Below, piece after piece: positions 1 to 9,615 of a stretch of DNA of 64,000 nucleotides. The notes below the pieces were generated by a model. That model did not search any database. It had not been told where the DNA came from and saw only the letters and a program-made list of their open reading frames with translations. Numbering within the stretch: position 1 is the first letter of the stretch; each line of letters starts with the position of its first letter. A program made the translations under genes and the position numbers. The stretch covers positions 37,638 to 101,637 of the forward strand of contig NZ_CAWNSW010000161.1 of assembly GCF_963877135.1 (NCBI RefSeq), in the 5' to 3' direction. The stretch comes from Stenomitos frigidus_A (GTDB lineage: Bacteria > Cyanobacteriota > Cyanobacteriia > Leptolyngbyales > Leptolyngbyaceae).

Positions 1-103
1 TCGGTTGATAGGATTGGTTCAGAGCACTATGAATCGTTTCGCTAATAAACTGTTCATAGTTGTAATTACTGACGACAATGCTGACAAGTGGCTGAGGTTT
101 CAT
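1..103 (-). CDS. Glycosyltransferase family 2, N-terminal part (cut by window edge)
   Basis: Only the first 34 codons are in the window; the rest lies beyond base 1. The start codon is ATG (complement of 101-103) with an AGGAG ribosome binding site five bases upstream. The readable N-terminus contains PLVSIVVSNYNYEQFI, the first beta strand and nucleotide-binding segment typical of GT-A fold family 2 glycosyltransferases, which move sugars from nucleotide-sugar donors to polysaccharide or lipid acceptors. A second family 2 enzyme lies just upstream on the same strand, so this is probably the edge of a surface polysaccharide cluster. The acceptor and sugar cannot be told. Confidence 0.75.
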   Translation of the reverse strand, partial: MKPQPLVSIVVSNYNYEQFISETIHSALNQSYQP

Positions 104-322
104 TGCTCTCCTGAAATGATGCGAAATTAAAGGATGATCTTTTTACTAGAATCAATTAATTTCTGAAAGGTGGCCAGAAGCCTTGGTTTAAGAAGCCTTT
201 GATGTTAGTGTTTGAGTCATGTTCTAGCCATTGTGAGCGATCAGTGGACGAGGAGGATGAATGTAGGAATAATCCTAGTCTTGCAAAGTTTTAAAGGTGC
301 CATTCCTGCCACCTTTCTCATA

Positions 323-1189
323 CTAAAATCGTCTTTCAGCAAGCACTCTAGCCGTGACTCGAAGACGGCTTTGAGCAACTTTCGCTTGAACTTTTGGGAT
401 AATTTCTTCAGGTCTTTTGCAGAAGTAGCGAACGCGTTCTAAAGTTCTATCCAATTCGTAGATGGCTGTTACTGCTAGCCTCTGATGCCATGGAAGCTGC
501 TTTCGATACTTCCGAATTAAGCGTTGCACACGACGCGGACCCTCACCGCTGCTGTGATCTCTAGCCGTCTTGGTGCCTGGACTAACACAAAAATTTCCCC
601 AGGTTTCATTAACATATTTAATGTTGGCTATTTGAACAGCCCGAAACAGGAAATCATGATCCATTGCGTAATGTTCGCTAACGTCATAAAGACCTGCCGT
701 CTGATGCAAAGACGTATGGTAGAAATAAGCGGATGGGTTCACTGGATACTGATTAATACGTCTGCCTAAAAGCAGGTCTACGAGCTTTAATTTGCTCGGT
801 TGATTGACTCCATAAAATCCGTTTGGGTCCCAAATATTGCAGTTTCCCACCAGCAAGCTCGGCTCTGGCAACGCTTTAAATAGCTCTGACACACGGTTTA
901 GAACGTTTGGCTCGTAGTGGTCATCAACATTTAAGATTGCTAGGACTTCTCCCTTAGCCATCGCAATGCCCTTGTTCATTGCATCGGATTGTCCCTGGTC
1001 TTTCTCGGAGAGCCAGCGAATGTGCGCATACTGCCCGGCGTAGCGTTTGACGATATCTACTGTCTTGTCTTTCGAGCCACCATCGACAATGATGTGTTCG
1101 ATGTCGGGGCACTGCTGATCAATGACAACCTGCATGCAGGCTTCAATAAAGCGTTCACCGTTATAAACCGGTGTGATAACACTAAGCAT
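323..1189 (-). CDS. Glycosyltransferase family 2
   Basis: A 288-residue protein that opens with MLSVITPVYNGERFIEA, the signature first strand of family 2 glycosyltransferases. IIVDGGSKDKTVDIV follows (the D-G-S/D-x-T segment), and the metal-binding DxD-like motif lies in ILNVDDHYEP near residue 90. No transmembrane helix is evident, so it is likely a cytoplasmic or peripheral enzyme of exopolysaccharide or O-antigen synthesis. The partial glycosyltransferase at the window edge follows on the same strand about 220 bases downstream. The frame stays open for about 17 codons upstream of the ATG, but I see no alternative start and no clear Shine-Dalgarno site. Substrate unknown. Confidence 0.85.
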   Translation of the reverse strand: MLSVITPVYNGERFIEACMQVVIDQQCPDIEHIIVDGGSKDKTVDIVKRYAGQYAHIRWLSEKDQGQSDAMNKGIAMAKGEVLAILNVDDHYEPNVLNRVSELFKALPEPSLLVGNCNIWDPNGFYGVNQPSKLKLVDLLLGRRINQYPVNPSAYFYHTSLHQTAGLYDVSEHYAMDHDFLFRAVQIANIKYVNETWGNFCVSPGTKTARDHSSGEGPRRVQRLIRKYRKQLPWHQRLAVTAIYELDRTLERVRYFCKRPEEIIPKVQAKVAQSRLRVTARVLAERRF

Positions 1190-1548
1190 AGTGACGAGAG
1201 GCTGTAGGTCAATGGGGAAAGCAGCTTCTGCCGGGTCTTTGACGGTGCGATCGGGTCATCACCCTCATGACACACTCGAAAGACGAAAGGCAGGGCTTGC
1301 GTTACCCACTAACCAATACTCCGTAAAGATCTATGATCAGGAAAGCCAAGCTATTTGCTGCATTTTTTGAGCGTTCTTGAAGCTAGAGACCACATCTTTT
1401 AGAGGAGGGAACTCTGCATCGATCAAGACCGTCCTCAGATTCCTGCTGCTGAGAAACCCCTGGGAACGGTGTCAGTTAGTGGCGCGATACAGCGTTGCCT
1501 GAGGCAGCCCATGTCATCTAATTGTCTTTGGGATTGGGCTCAGTATCT
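1190..1548. other. Intergenic stretch without a recognisable gene
   Basis: About 360 bases between the glycosyltransferase and the mnmG remnant. No convincing ORF, tRNA or terminator was seen. It presumably carries the promoter of the leftward glycosyltransferase pair. Confidence 0.4.
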
Positions 1549-1782
1549 TCAGAGTGATTGGGTAGTGCTATTTAGGCAAAGGCAAAGCAAAAAAGGCTGA
1601 AAGAGGCATATCCATGCCGCAATGCTTCCGAGCATACCGATTATTCTCCAGCCTTCCCAAAATGGCATTACCCGACAACCTAAGCGTGCGGTTGCTAAAG
1701 CCGCTTCGCAGCCAGCGTGTCCGGATCCCAAAACAATGACATCAAAGGCATCCAAAAAATCAACGGACGATCGCACGGTCAT
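1549..1782 (-). pseudogene. mnmG: mnmG (gidA) N-terminal remnant
   Basis: The first 37 or so residues match the start of MnmG, the FAD enzyme that makes 5-carboxymethylaminomethyl-uridine in tRNA. They include FDVIVLGSGHAGCEAALA, the Rossmann FAD-binding GxGxxG-type loop, then TARLGC. Immediately after this, where MnmG continues with its conserved NPAVGG region, the frame runs into unrelated hydrophobic sequence and stops at 77 codons, against about 630 for the intact protein. This is a 5' fragment, not a working enzyme; an intact copy is expected elsewhere in the genome. It shows that this spot received or kept a duplicated and truncated gene piece. Confidence 0.75.
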
Positions 1783-2068
1783 AACGGGCTCAGTAGGTTG
1801 GGAATCTCCATCTCATTTTAGCAGTTATGTCAGTGCTCTTTATACGGTTGTTAAGCGTTGTAGCTATTGAAGTCGGTTAAGTTGCAAACCTGTCTCACCA
1901 GCCACCGATCGTTGGGGCCGTAGAAAACATTTTTGGAGGGCAAATTCTCTGCCTTTATAGGCTGAATACCTGCTGTAGAATTGATGTAGGCACTGCTTAT
2001 TGACTCCTTGATCGTATTTGTCAACAATGCAGAAGTTTCAGTGAAAGCTAATAGTTAGCTTTTTGAAG

Positions 2069-2713
2069 TCATATGCAACAAAATTTTGAAAGGATTGATC
2101 GGGCGGGTCCAACAATTTCCTGGCATAGCCCTGAATACTTATAGTTTGTTGACTCTTGCAGAGCCTTTATATATGACTGATTAAGTTCTGGGTGAAACTG
2201 AACACCAAATAAGAGCTTGCTTTTATGGCTAATGATCTGAACTGGGCAATCCTGAGAATAACCCAGGTTTAAAAACTGTTTGGGCAAGTTAATAACTGAT
2301 TCAAAATGAGCAGCATTTGCCTCAATTTGCTTTGGCAAGAACCCAAAGAAAGAATGTTTAACCTTGAGATTAACTTTGACAGGACCAATTTCTTCATATT
2401 GACGCAGAATTTCTGCTCCATAGGTGTAAGCCAAAAATTGCATACCAAAGCAAATACCTAAGAAGGGTATGTTTTGGCGATCGCATTCCCAAATGATTCG
2501 ACGCGCCTCACAAAACCATGGTTGTTCACCTTCGGAGATGTTGACTTCACTGCCTCCCAAGATGACATGAGTGAAACCTTCTAATTCAAGCGGCTTATCG
2601 TGCTCATGAAAGTTGTGGTAAGCGGTGGGTTCTCCAATATGGTTCCAAATGGCTTCCCGCTCAGCTTTGTCAAGCCCAGGTGCCATTGCTTGCAGTAATA
2701 AAATATTGTTCAT
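2069..2713 (-). CDS. Class I glutamine amidotransferase
   Basis: A stand-alone triad-type (class I) glutamine amidotransferase of about 214 residues. The nucleophile elbow is LGICFGMQFLAY (Cys), and the His/Glu pair is in VQFHPELNQ. Such proteins release ammonia from glutamine for a partner synthase, or act as GMP-synthase-like or gamma-glutamyl hydrolases. No synthase partner lies next to it, so the substrate is open. I chose ATG at 2713 over an in-frame codon nine residues upstream because AGAGG sits at a good distance before it. The tail after residue 190 is short and weakly conserved. Confidence 0.85.
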   Translation of the reverse strand: MNNILLLQAMAPGLDKAEREAIWNHIGEPTAYHNFHEHDKPLELEGFTHVILGGSEVNISEGEQPWFCEARRIIWECDRQNIPFLGICFGMQFLAYTYGAEILRQYEEIGPVKVNLKVKHSFFGFLPKQIEANAAHFESVINLPKQFLNLGYSQDCPVQIISHKSKLLFGVQFHPELNQSYIKALQESTNYKYSGLCQEIVGPARSILSKFCCI

Positions 2714-3802
2714 TGTTACCTCTTTAGTAAATTCCAGCATCGGCTTAGCACCACTGGTTTGAGCAATGGTGAAGGCTGCGTGCTGCGTACTGAATTAGAA
2801 CGGTAGGCATTTTTTCACCATGCGCTACCACTACAAAGCCTTGATATGAGTCAATCTTTCGGCGTGCTATCCGGTTGCCTAACAACTACTTGAGGCAACT
2901 TTTTTTCAATCGCGAGTTGTTACTTATGACAAATAAATTTATGTCTGCTTACAGCAATACTATTGATGGAAAATTGAAAATTAATTTCCCATACAGCAGC
3001 TATTAATGATATCAAAAGTACAAATTCAAAGCTGTAGCTTTGAACGACTGATGGTATTAGCAGCAATTATAAGGACATGGAATGGTTGATCAAAAACAAA
3101 CCAATAGCAACAAATGTACTGACGAGCGCAATACGTAGCCGAGCTTGATTAGTAATGGCTATTCGTTAACGAATAAAGATAGGGTCAATTAAAGATAGGG
3201 TGGATGCATCCAGAACTATGCCCTTGATTGATGAGGAGTACTACTAAGATTCAGTCCCAATTCATGGTGCAGTCGTCACTGTAGTTCCTTATCTATTCCT
3301 TATCTATAAGAGAACTCATTACCTATTAGGAGCTATAGGAATTACCACGCCATCAAGATTAACAAGATTCAGTAGAGCCCCGAAGTATCTACCAACCTTC
3401 GTACAGTAAATACTCTCTGCAATAAAATAAATATACGGTATAAAAGTGTGACTATCTTTGCGTGTTCATACTGAATCATGATTTCTTGATTGAATAACGT
3501 GACACTGTATTTTTTTGGTAAATCTAGCCTTACAAAGGCGGATGTCTTTATTCTCTACAGAATAAAGATAGTTGGGGTTTCAAAGTTTTGGCGGCACGAG
3601 CGTCATCATCTGAGGTTTTTTGTCTTTTGCAAATTCCGTACGTCTTTTATGAAGGGGCACCAGCTCTGAGTGACGTTTAAACACAGGCTGATGATGGAGT
3701 AATCTGGTTCATAGCAGCATCCGAAAACATATCAACCATGTACGTTCTGATACTCTTACGTTGCTCTAGCCTTGCTAGCGTTAGGTAGTGGTTGTAGGTA
3801 AG
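2714..3802. other. Long AT-rich intergenic region (about 1.1 kb)
   Basis: No ORF with coding character was found on either strand. Visible structure: a perfect 14-base palindrome ATTCGTTAACGAAT at 3161-3174, a direct repeat AAAGATAGGGT at 3175-3185 and 3191-3201, and a doubled TTATCTAT motif near 3290-3311. It must contain promoters for the leftward amidotransferase and possibly the rightward MOSC gene. It may be a decayed gene, but nothing in it is recognisable. Confidence 0.45.
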
Positions 3803-4633
3803 ATGCAGTATATGGTACGAACGATCGTGGGTTCAGTGGCAACCCTTTGGCGTTATCCAGTGAAGTCGATGCTGGGAGAGGAACTGGAGGTTTCAGAAAT
3901 CACTGAGCGTGGATTGCTGGGCGATCGAGCGTATGCGTTGCTGGATGTGCAAAGCGGTAGGGTTGCCAGCGCCAAAAACCCGAAAAAATGGGCAAAACTG
4001 CTGGAATTTCAGGCAGCATTCACCGAGTCTCCTGTGCAGGAAGCCCTGCCTCCAGTCAAAGTATCCCTTCCCGATGGTGGCTCCATTACCAGTGAGGCGA
4101 TCGAAACTAGTAGCATTCTCTCTGGCTTTCTGGGTCGAGACGTGCAGCTACTGTCCTCGGCACCGCAGACATCGAGCCTGGATCAGTATTGGCCGAACGT
4201 GGAAGGAACGGCCTATCAGGAAAAAATCACCGAACTGTTTTTGCCCCCTGGTACGTTTTTCGATTCGTGCTCCGTTCATGCGATCACAACCGCAACCCTG
4301 GCGCGGCTCCAGGAGCTTTATCCAGACGGGCAATTTGACTTGCGCCGCTTTCGCCCCAATCTGTTGATCAAACCAGTGTCGGATGAGGCATCGTTTGTTG
4401 AGGATGCCTGGGTCGGTAATGTACTGGCGATCGGCGATGAAGTACGTCTCAGTATTGATACGGCCTGTCCTCGCTGTGTGGTGACAACGCTGGCACAGGC
4501 TGGTTTACCAAGTGACCTGGGCATCTTACGCACAACGGCTCAGTACAATAACGTCATTGCAGGCATCCGTGCCTCGGTTTTGCAGAGCGGCACCATCCGT
4601 CGCCATGATCCAATTTGGCTAGAGTCGCCATAA
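3803..4633 (+). CDS. MOSC domain protein
   Basis: A 276-residue protein with an N-terminal MOSC_N beta-barrel (LWRYPVKSMLGEELEVSEITERGLLGDR) and a C-terminal MOSC domain. The C-terminal domain contains the conserved Cys in DTACPRCVVTT near residue 222. MOSC proteins related to YcbX and mitochondrial mARC bind molybdenum cofactor and reduce N-hydroxylated compounds, or transfer sulfur to the cofactor. The RRFRPNLLI motif of the family is present. Start chosen at ATG 3803, preceded by AGG at a short spacing; GTG 3788 and ATG 3812 are alternatives. No redox partner is adjacent, so the substrate is unknown. Confidence 0.85.
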   Translation: MQYMVRTIVGSVATLWRYPVKSMLGEELEVSEITERGLLGDRAYALLDVQSGRVASAKNPKKWAKLLEFQAAFTESPVQEALPPVKVSLPDGGSITSEAIETSSILSGFLGRDVQLLSSAPQTSSLDQYWPNVEGTAYQEKITELFLPPGTFFDSCSVHAITTATLARLQELYPDGQFDLRRFRPNLLIKPVSDEASFVEDAWVGNVLAIGDEVRLSIDTACPRCVVTTLAQAGLPSDLGILRTTAQYNNVIAGIRASVLQSGTIRRHDPIWLESP

Positions 4634-4811
4634 CAGCTTGTTCGGCTAACTAAACTTGTAGTCTTGCTGACTCTCAGCTGTGACGGGGGGTGAAACTTAA
4701 CCCGATTGGGTGTGTATTTCTACAGCATGGAAAGGTATAACTCTTCTTATAAAAGTTTTCTGTCAAGATCCGTCTGGTATGAGCAACAGCTAGACCGTCG
4801 CAGGGGTGTTT

Positions 4812-7607
4812 ATGTATGAGGCATTTATTTCCTATTCCCGTAAAGACAGAGCCTTTGTAGAGAACCTTTACACTGCCTTGACTCAACACGATCGCAAAGT
4901 CTGGGTCGATTGGGAGGATATTCCACACACGGCAGATTGGCGACAAGAAGTTTACGATGGCATTGATGCGGCTAACAATTTCATTTTCATCCTCAGCCCC
5001 GACTCCATTGCGTCAGCCGTGTGTGGAGAAGAGTTGGAGCGAGCAGCCACCAGTAAACGGTTGGTGCCCATTGTTTGTCGAGATGTGGCTCCCAACGACG
5101 TGCATCCAGCGTTAACGAAGCTCAACTGGATCTTTTTTCGGGAAACGGACGCGTTCGATCAGGCGTTTCAATCCTTGACAGCGGCACTGGATAATGATCT
5201 TGCCCATGTCAAAGCACACACACGCTTGTTAACCCGAGCGTTGGAGTGGGATCACAAAGGGCAAGAAGGGAGTTTACTGCTGCGCGGTCAGGACTTGAGA
5301 AGTGCTGAAGACTGGCTGGTGCATGGAGAGGGCAAGATGCCTGCTCCAACCTCGTTACAACGCATGTATGTGGGGCAAAGCCATCAGGCAGAAGCGGCTC
5401 GTCAGCGCAAACTACTGTTAGGTGTGACCGCAGGTGGTGTGATCTCGGCATTACTTGCGATCGCTGCTGGCATTGGTTGGAACGAAGCGAATCGGCAGCG
5501 GGTTGTGGCTGAGCAACAAATGCTGAGTGCCGAAAGCGGATCGACCCAGTTGCTCTCTGCTGCTGGGCAAGGCTTTGATGCTTTGATGACTAGCCTTAGA
5601 GCGGGTATGCAATTGCGGCAAGCAAGCTGGAGAAAAGAGAATGATCCGCTTTCAACGCAAGTGGTTAACGCCTTTCAAGAATCTATTTATGGGGTTCGTG
5701 AAAAAAACCGCCTTATGGGGCATGGCGGCGTTGTGTATGGCGTTAGCTTTAGCCCTGATGGAAAAACGATCGCCTCTGCCAGTGATGATCACACCATCAA
5801 ACTTTGGAATCTGGATGGTTCACTCCGACAAACGCTGAAAGGGCATGAGGGGGAAGTCCATCAAATCAAGTTTAGTCCGAATGGTAAAACCCTTGCCTCC
5901 GCTAGTGCCGATCACACCGTCAGGCTTTGGAACCCAGATGGCACCTTCCGACAAACGCTGGATGGGCATACGAATGCCGTTTACAGCGTGGCGTTTAGTC
6001 CTGATAGCCGGATGATTGCCTCCGCGAGTGCCGATGGTACGACCAAACTTTGGGATCAAGATGGAGTGCTTTTGCAGACGTTGGTCGGGGCTCGCAGTGC
6101 AAGGAAGCCTATTGCCCCTAACAATCATGCTGACAGCCATCACGGCAATCTCTCCTTTGAATCGTCAGGTGAAGTGCGCGATGTCAGTTTTAGCCCCAAT
6201 GGTCAAACCATTGCCACCGCAGATGGTGACACCATCCAACTTTGGAGTCGGACTGGCAAACTACTGAAAACAATCGCGGGCTACAACCGACCCGTTTTAA
6301 GTGTGAATTTTAGCCCCGATGGGCAGAAGCTAGTAGCAGCCAGTGAAGATGGCACCATTCAGTTTTGGACGCTGGGGGGCACCTTGTTGGCGAAGCTCTT
6401 TGAAGGGAATGTCATCCACCAGGCGAAATTTAGTCCTGATGGCAAAACCATTGCTTCAGCCGGTGGCGATACGCTAGTCAAACTATGGAATCGGGATGGT
6501 ACTCTGCTGCAAACGTTTCAAGGGCACCAGGATGGCGTCTACGACCTTAGCTTCAGCCCGGATGGGCAGACGATCGCCTCCGCCAGCGCAGACGGCAGCA
6601 TTCGTATTTGGCAGCGCAATGGCATCTCACTGCAAACCTTAGAGGGGCACCGTGGGGACGTTTATAATGCTGTGTTTAGCCCCGACGGCCAGGTCATGGT
6701 TTCTGTGGGTGCGGATAAGGTTGTCAGGCTTTGGCAGCGCAATGGTACGCCTATTAACACGCTGCAAGGACATACAGATTTAATTCATGGCGTTGCGTTC
6801 AGCCCGGATGGTCAAACCATTGCTACTGCAAGTTGGGATGGCACTGCAAAGCTCTGGAGCCGTAAAGGAGCGTTGCTCAAAACGCTTAAGGGGCACACTG
6901 GACGAGTGTTTGGGGTGGTTTTCAGCCCGGATGGGGAGATGGTCGTCACCAGTAGCGGCGATGGCACGATCAAAACGTGGGATCGGAACGGCAAACTGTT
7001 GAAAACGCTGCGAGGACATACGGACGTCGTACACAACGTTAGCTTTAGCCCGGATGGTCAGTTCATGGTTTCGGCCAGCCATGATAAAACAGTGCGGCTG
7101 TGGAGTCGAGACGGTCGCATGATTAAAGTCTTCAGAGGACATACCAATTGGATTCATGCGGTTGCCTTCAATCCAGATGGACAGACGATCGCGTCTGCTA
7201 GCCATGACCGAACCATACGACTGTGGAATCGGGATGGCATGGCCTTGCACACCCTGGAGGGGCACAGCGACAAGGTGTTAGGCATTGCCTTCAGCCCTGA
7301 TGGGCAGACGATCGCCTCTTCCAGTGCAGATAAGACTGTGCGGTTATGGCGCACCGATGGCACACCCATTGCCATTTTGCGGGGACATGGAGACTCGATT
7401 CATGGCATTAACTTTAGCCCCGATGGCAAGACGCTGGCGTCTGCTAGCAATGACAATACGGTGATCGTATGGAATCTAGAAAACCTCAATGATTTAGAGG
7501 GTCTTCTTGCTAAAAGTTGCCATTGGCTACAGGGCTATTTACAGAACAATCCAACCGTTCCGGCAAGCGATCGCGCCCTCTGCAACGGCATTAAGACTGC
7601 GTCCTAA
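4812..7607 (+). CDS. TIR domain - transmembrane - 14x WD40 repeat protein
   Basis: A 931-residue protein. Residues 1-135 are a TIR domain (EAFISYSRKDRAFVENLY; VWVDWEDI). A Cys-x-x-Glu pair at Cys71/Glu74 sits where NAD-cleaving TIR domains carry their catalytic glutamate. A linker (TRALEWDHKG...LLLRGQDL, a block also seen in cyanobacterial STAND/WD40 proteins) precedes one likely membrane helix at residues 201-223. Then come 14 WD40 repeats from residue 303 to about 893, enough for two seven-bladed propellers. No NTPase domain is visible between the halves. ATG 4812 has AGGGG at a five-base spacing, better than GTG 4806. Comparable proteins are assigned to signalling, programmed cell death or phage defence; which applies here is inference. 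The repeats are similar enough in DNA to recombine. Confidence 0.9.
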   Translation: MYEAFISYSRKDRAFVENLYTALTQHDRKVWVDWEDIPHTADWRQEVYDGIDAANNFIFILSPDSIASAVCGEELERAATSKRLVPIVCRDVAPNDVHPALTKLNWIFFRETDAFDQAFQSLTAALDNDLAHVKAHTRLLTRALEWDHKGQEGSLLLRGQDLRSAEDWLVHGEGKMPAPTSLQRMYVGQSHQAEAARQRKLLLGVTAGGVISALLAIAAGIGWNEANRQRVVAEQQMLSAESGSTQLLSAAGQGFDALMTSLRAGMQLRQASWRKENDPLSTQVVNAFQESIYGVREKNRLMGHGGVVYGVSFSPDGKTIASASDDHTIKLWNLDGSLRQTLKGHEGEVHQIKFSPNGKTLASASADHTVRLWNPDGTFRQTLDGHTNAVYSVAFSPDSRMIASASADGTTKLWDQDGVLLQTLVGARSARKPIAPNNHADSHHGNLSFESSGEVRDVSFSPNGQTIATADGDTIQLWSRTGKLLKTIAGYNRPVLSVNFSPDGQKLVAASEDGTIQFWTLGGTLLAKLFEGNVIHQAKFSPDGKTIASAGGDTLVKLWNRDGTLLQTFQGHQDGVYDLSFSPDGQTIASASADGSIRIWQRNGISLQTLEGHRGDVYNAVFSPDGQVMVSVGADKVVRLWQRNGTPINTLQGHTDLIHGVAFSPDGQTIATASWDGTAKLWSRKGALLKTLKGHTGRVFGVVFSPDGEMVVTSSGDGTIKTWDRNGKLLKTLRGHTDVVHNVSFSPDGQFMVSASHDKTVRLWSRDGRMIKVFRGHTNWIHAVAFNPDGQTIASASHDRTIRLWNRDGMALHTLEGHSDKVLGIAFSPDGQTIASSSADKTVRLWRTDGTPIAILRGHGDSIHGINFSPDGKTLASASNDNTVIVWNLENLNDLEGLLAKSCHWLQGYLQNNPTVPASDRALCNGIKTAS

Positions 7608-7685
7608 CCGATCGTCTACGCCGCGAGACACATTCATCTTCTCCAAAGTGCGATCGATGGCATAACAACTCCCATCGATCGCTGG

Positions 7686-8048
7686 CTATAAGCCCCGATC
7701 GCGCTCCAGATCACGGATGACTTTCTCGTAAACCCAGACTGGGGAACGATCGGGGTTCTGCTCTTGAGTCTGCTCCACCAGATGTTTTGCCAACGTTTCG
7801 TTACCGTTGAGCAACATCACCAGGCGGCGATGAAGGGGCGCAACCTGCCATTCTGTTGCGGCCGACGAGCGCTGAGTTTGCGTTACCACCTGTTCACCCC
7901 GCACAATCAGCTCATCCACCGTTTGCTGCACCTCAGTCTGCAGCGCTGAAAGGCTTTCATCCAGATGCTCGATTTTTTCGATCGTGTACGAGGCCAATCC
8001 GGCTCCAAAATAGAGGGTTTTCTGAAACAGATCGTTCAAGCTATCCAT
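7686..8048 (-). CDS. Small coiled-coil, phasin-like hypothetical protein
   Basis: A 120-residue protein with a helical N-terminal half (LFQKTLYFGAGLASYTIEKIEHLDESLSALQTEV, read in parts), a hydrophilic coiled coil with DELIVRGEQ, and a C-terminal segment SPVWVYEKVIRDLERDRGL. The pattern of an amphipathic start, 'YFGAGLASY', then DEL-x-x-RGE resembles the small phasin-related proteins of cyanobacteria, but I cannot assign a function. It lies convergent to the TIR-WD40 gene, 78 bases away, and is not clearly in an operon. Confidence 0.65.
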   Translation of the reverse strand: MDSLNDLFQKTLYFGAGLASYTIEKIEHLDESLSALQTEVQQTVDELIVRGEQVVTQTQRSSAATEWQVAPLHRRLVMLLNGNETLAKHLVEQTQEQNPDRSPVWVYEKVIRDLERDRGL

Positions 8049-8112
8049 AAAATGCCGGGTTCAGTTGCAACATCCTTATTCTGCCCTCAACCTAGTAGGG
8101 GCGTCATCCCCT

Positions 8113-8139
8113 GTCGAGAGACAATTATTGCCTCTCGAC
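8113..8139. repeat. Inverted repeat (hairpin) between two leftward genes
   Basis: GTCGAGAG at 8113-8120 pairs with CTCTCGAC at 8132-8139 around an 11-base loop. It sits just beyond the 3' end of the DUF2330 gene. Without a T-run it is a weak terminator candidate; it is preceded by TAGGGGCGTCATCCCCT, another small palindrome. Confidence 0.4.
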
Positions 8140-8160
8140 GATTGGGCAGGACGATCAGCA

Positions 8161-9537
8161 CTATTGACCCACTAAACTAGACAGAATTCGTTGCCAAAAG
8201 GGACGCGCATCCCCTTCGATTTGAGGCAGCTTTTTACGAATGTCTTGAATATTCCATCCAGTCAGACGAGATAGATTTTGGGCCTGTTGTTCAAAGCGAC
8301 GCGGGAGCGATCGACGATACTGATACGCTGCCTGACATTTCGGCTTTCCATCAAAGGCATGACGCAACACATAGCGACCCTGGAATGTGTCACGATTGCC
8401 CGTTTCCTGAAACATTAAGTCTTCGGGAAATTTGTCGCGAGTGTAGCGAACGTGCAGGCGGGTGATGAAAACGCTGGAGGACGGAAACGGACGACGGAAA
8501 TTACCTGATGGCACGGGCATAGCGTCGCTGTTGGGATTATCGAGCCAGAAGACACCGGCTTGCTTCAACTCAGTTTGCGATAGCGGTTCTGCCGAACAGG
8601 GGTCGCAGTTTGACATATCCCAGGCGTATTCCATAAAGGCAACTTTGCGATCTTCGCGATCGTAGGCCGTCTGGAACATGGCTTTGTAGAAAGCGCTAAA
8701 TTCGTTTTTGACAAAGACTGGAATCTCCGAATCCGACGGCACTTTGACGGTGCGGTAATTGGTCACTTCCGTTTGCCCTTGCGGTGACAGAACGTAGATC
8801 AATAAATCCTGAGCGGCTTTTGCATTGATCATCCCCAAGCGAATTGGCAACATAAAGCGTGGCGACTCATAGGCGATTTGGAGCGGTCGCAGAGATTGAT
8901 AACCGGCTTTATCGTACTCATCGAGATTGACCTTCGCGACAAAGAACTTCAGCTTCTGCCGGATGTAGGGCTTCAGCAGTTGGTTCGCGCCTCTAGGAAT
9001 TTTGTAGCCGTTTTGGGTGAGCCAGGTTTGCAGTCCATCTGATTCCTTGGCGCTCAAGAGTAGAATGTCGTATTCACCCACGGTGTAACGCGCCTCTACC
9101 GTAACGCCCAGAGAGTCCTTACGTGCTCTATTTTCTTCCCTAGCCATGCCAGCTGCTGCGGAAGGAGCGGGAACAGCCCGATCGTACATTGCCTCGTTGC
9201 AGGGATCTTCATCAAAATATTCCACCAGTCGTGGTGCACTAAAGGCATCCAGTCGCTCGATGATTTTGGGGTCAGCAACTTTGATTTGATCCTTTCGCAG
9301 CACGACAGGAACAGGCACCACGATCGCAAAATCCTTCACCTCACCCTGAAAGTCGTTCGCCATCGTCAGTACAGTGCGATTGCCTGAATGCGCGATCGCC
9401 ACCTGCGATGCCTGGTTATATAACTTGGCATCTGCCTTGGCTACGTAAAAGCCACAAAACGCCCACGCACTGGGAGCGACCAGCAGACAAACAAGACAGG
9501 TGAAACATAAAGTAATGAGAATACGTAAAGGTTTCAT
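8161..9537 (-). CDS. DUF2330 domain protein, secreted
   Basis: A 458-residue protein with a clear signal peptide (hydrophobic core ILITLCFTCLVCLLVAPS, cleavage after SAWA, then FCGFYVAKAD). The mature part is the DUF2330 family: FCGFYVA, the SQVAIAHSGNRTVLTMANDF segment and the later FVAKVNL strand. Several cysteines (for example SNCDPCS) suggest disulfides outside the cytoplasm. The function of the family is unknown. The gene is followed leftward by the small coiled-coil gene and preceded by the RnfD-like gene; a heptamer repeat tract lies in the 68-base gap in between. Confidence 0.85.
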   Translation of the reverse strand: MKPLRILITLCFTCLVCLLVAPSAWAFCGFYVAKADAKLYNQASQVAIAHSGNRTVLTMANDFQGEVKDFAIVVPVPVVLRKDQIKVADPKIIERLDAFSAPRLVEYFDEDPCNEAMYDRAVPAPSAAAGMAREENRARKDSLGVTVEARYTVGEYDILLLSAKESDGLQTWLTQNGYKIPRGANQLLKPYIRQKLKFFVAKVNLDEYDKAGYQSLRPLQIAYESPRFMLPIRLGMINAKAAQDLLIYVLSPQGQTEVTNYRTVKVPSDSEIPVFVKNEFSAFYKAMFQTAYDREDRKVAFMEYAWDMSNCDPCSAEPLSQTELKQAGVFWLDNPNSDAMPVPSGNFRRPFPSSSVFITRLHVRYTRDKFPEDLMFQETGNRDTFQGRYVLRHAFDGKPKCQAAYQYRRSLPRRFEQQAQNLSRLTGWNIQDIRKKLPQIEGDARPFWQRILSSLVGQ

Positions 9538-9615
9538 GGTGATTAGTTTTGAGTTTTGAGTTGATTTGGCGTTCAGCCGTCAGCGGTTAGCACGAGGGTT
9601 TTGAGTTACGAGATT
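9538..9615. repeat. Heptameric short tandem repeat tract
   Basis: TTTTGAGTTTTGAG units, then TCAGCCGTCAGCGG, lie between the RnfD-like and DUF2330 genes and run into the 3' end of the RnfD-like frame. They are the same two heptamer types found throughout the window. Confidence 0.6.

Noticed and set aside
6780..7265. Long leftward open frame (161 codons) inside the WD40 gene
   Set aside because: It follows the period of the WD40 repeats on the other strand (repeating P-S-G-L-K-type words), so it is an antisense shadow.
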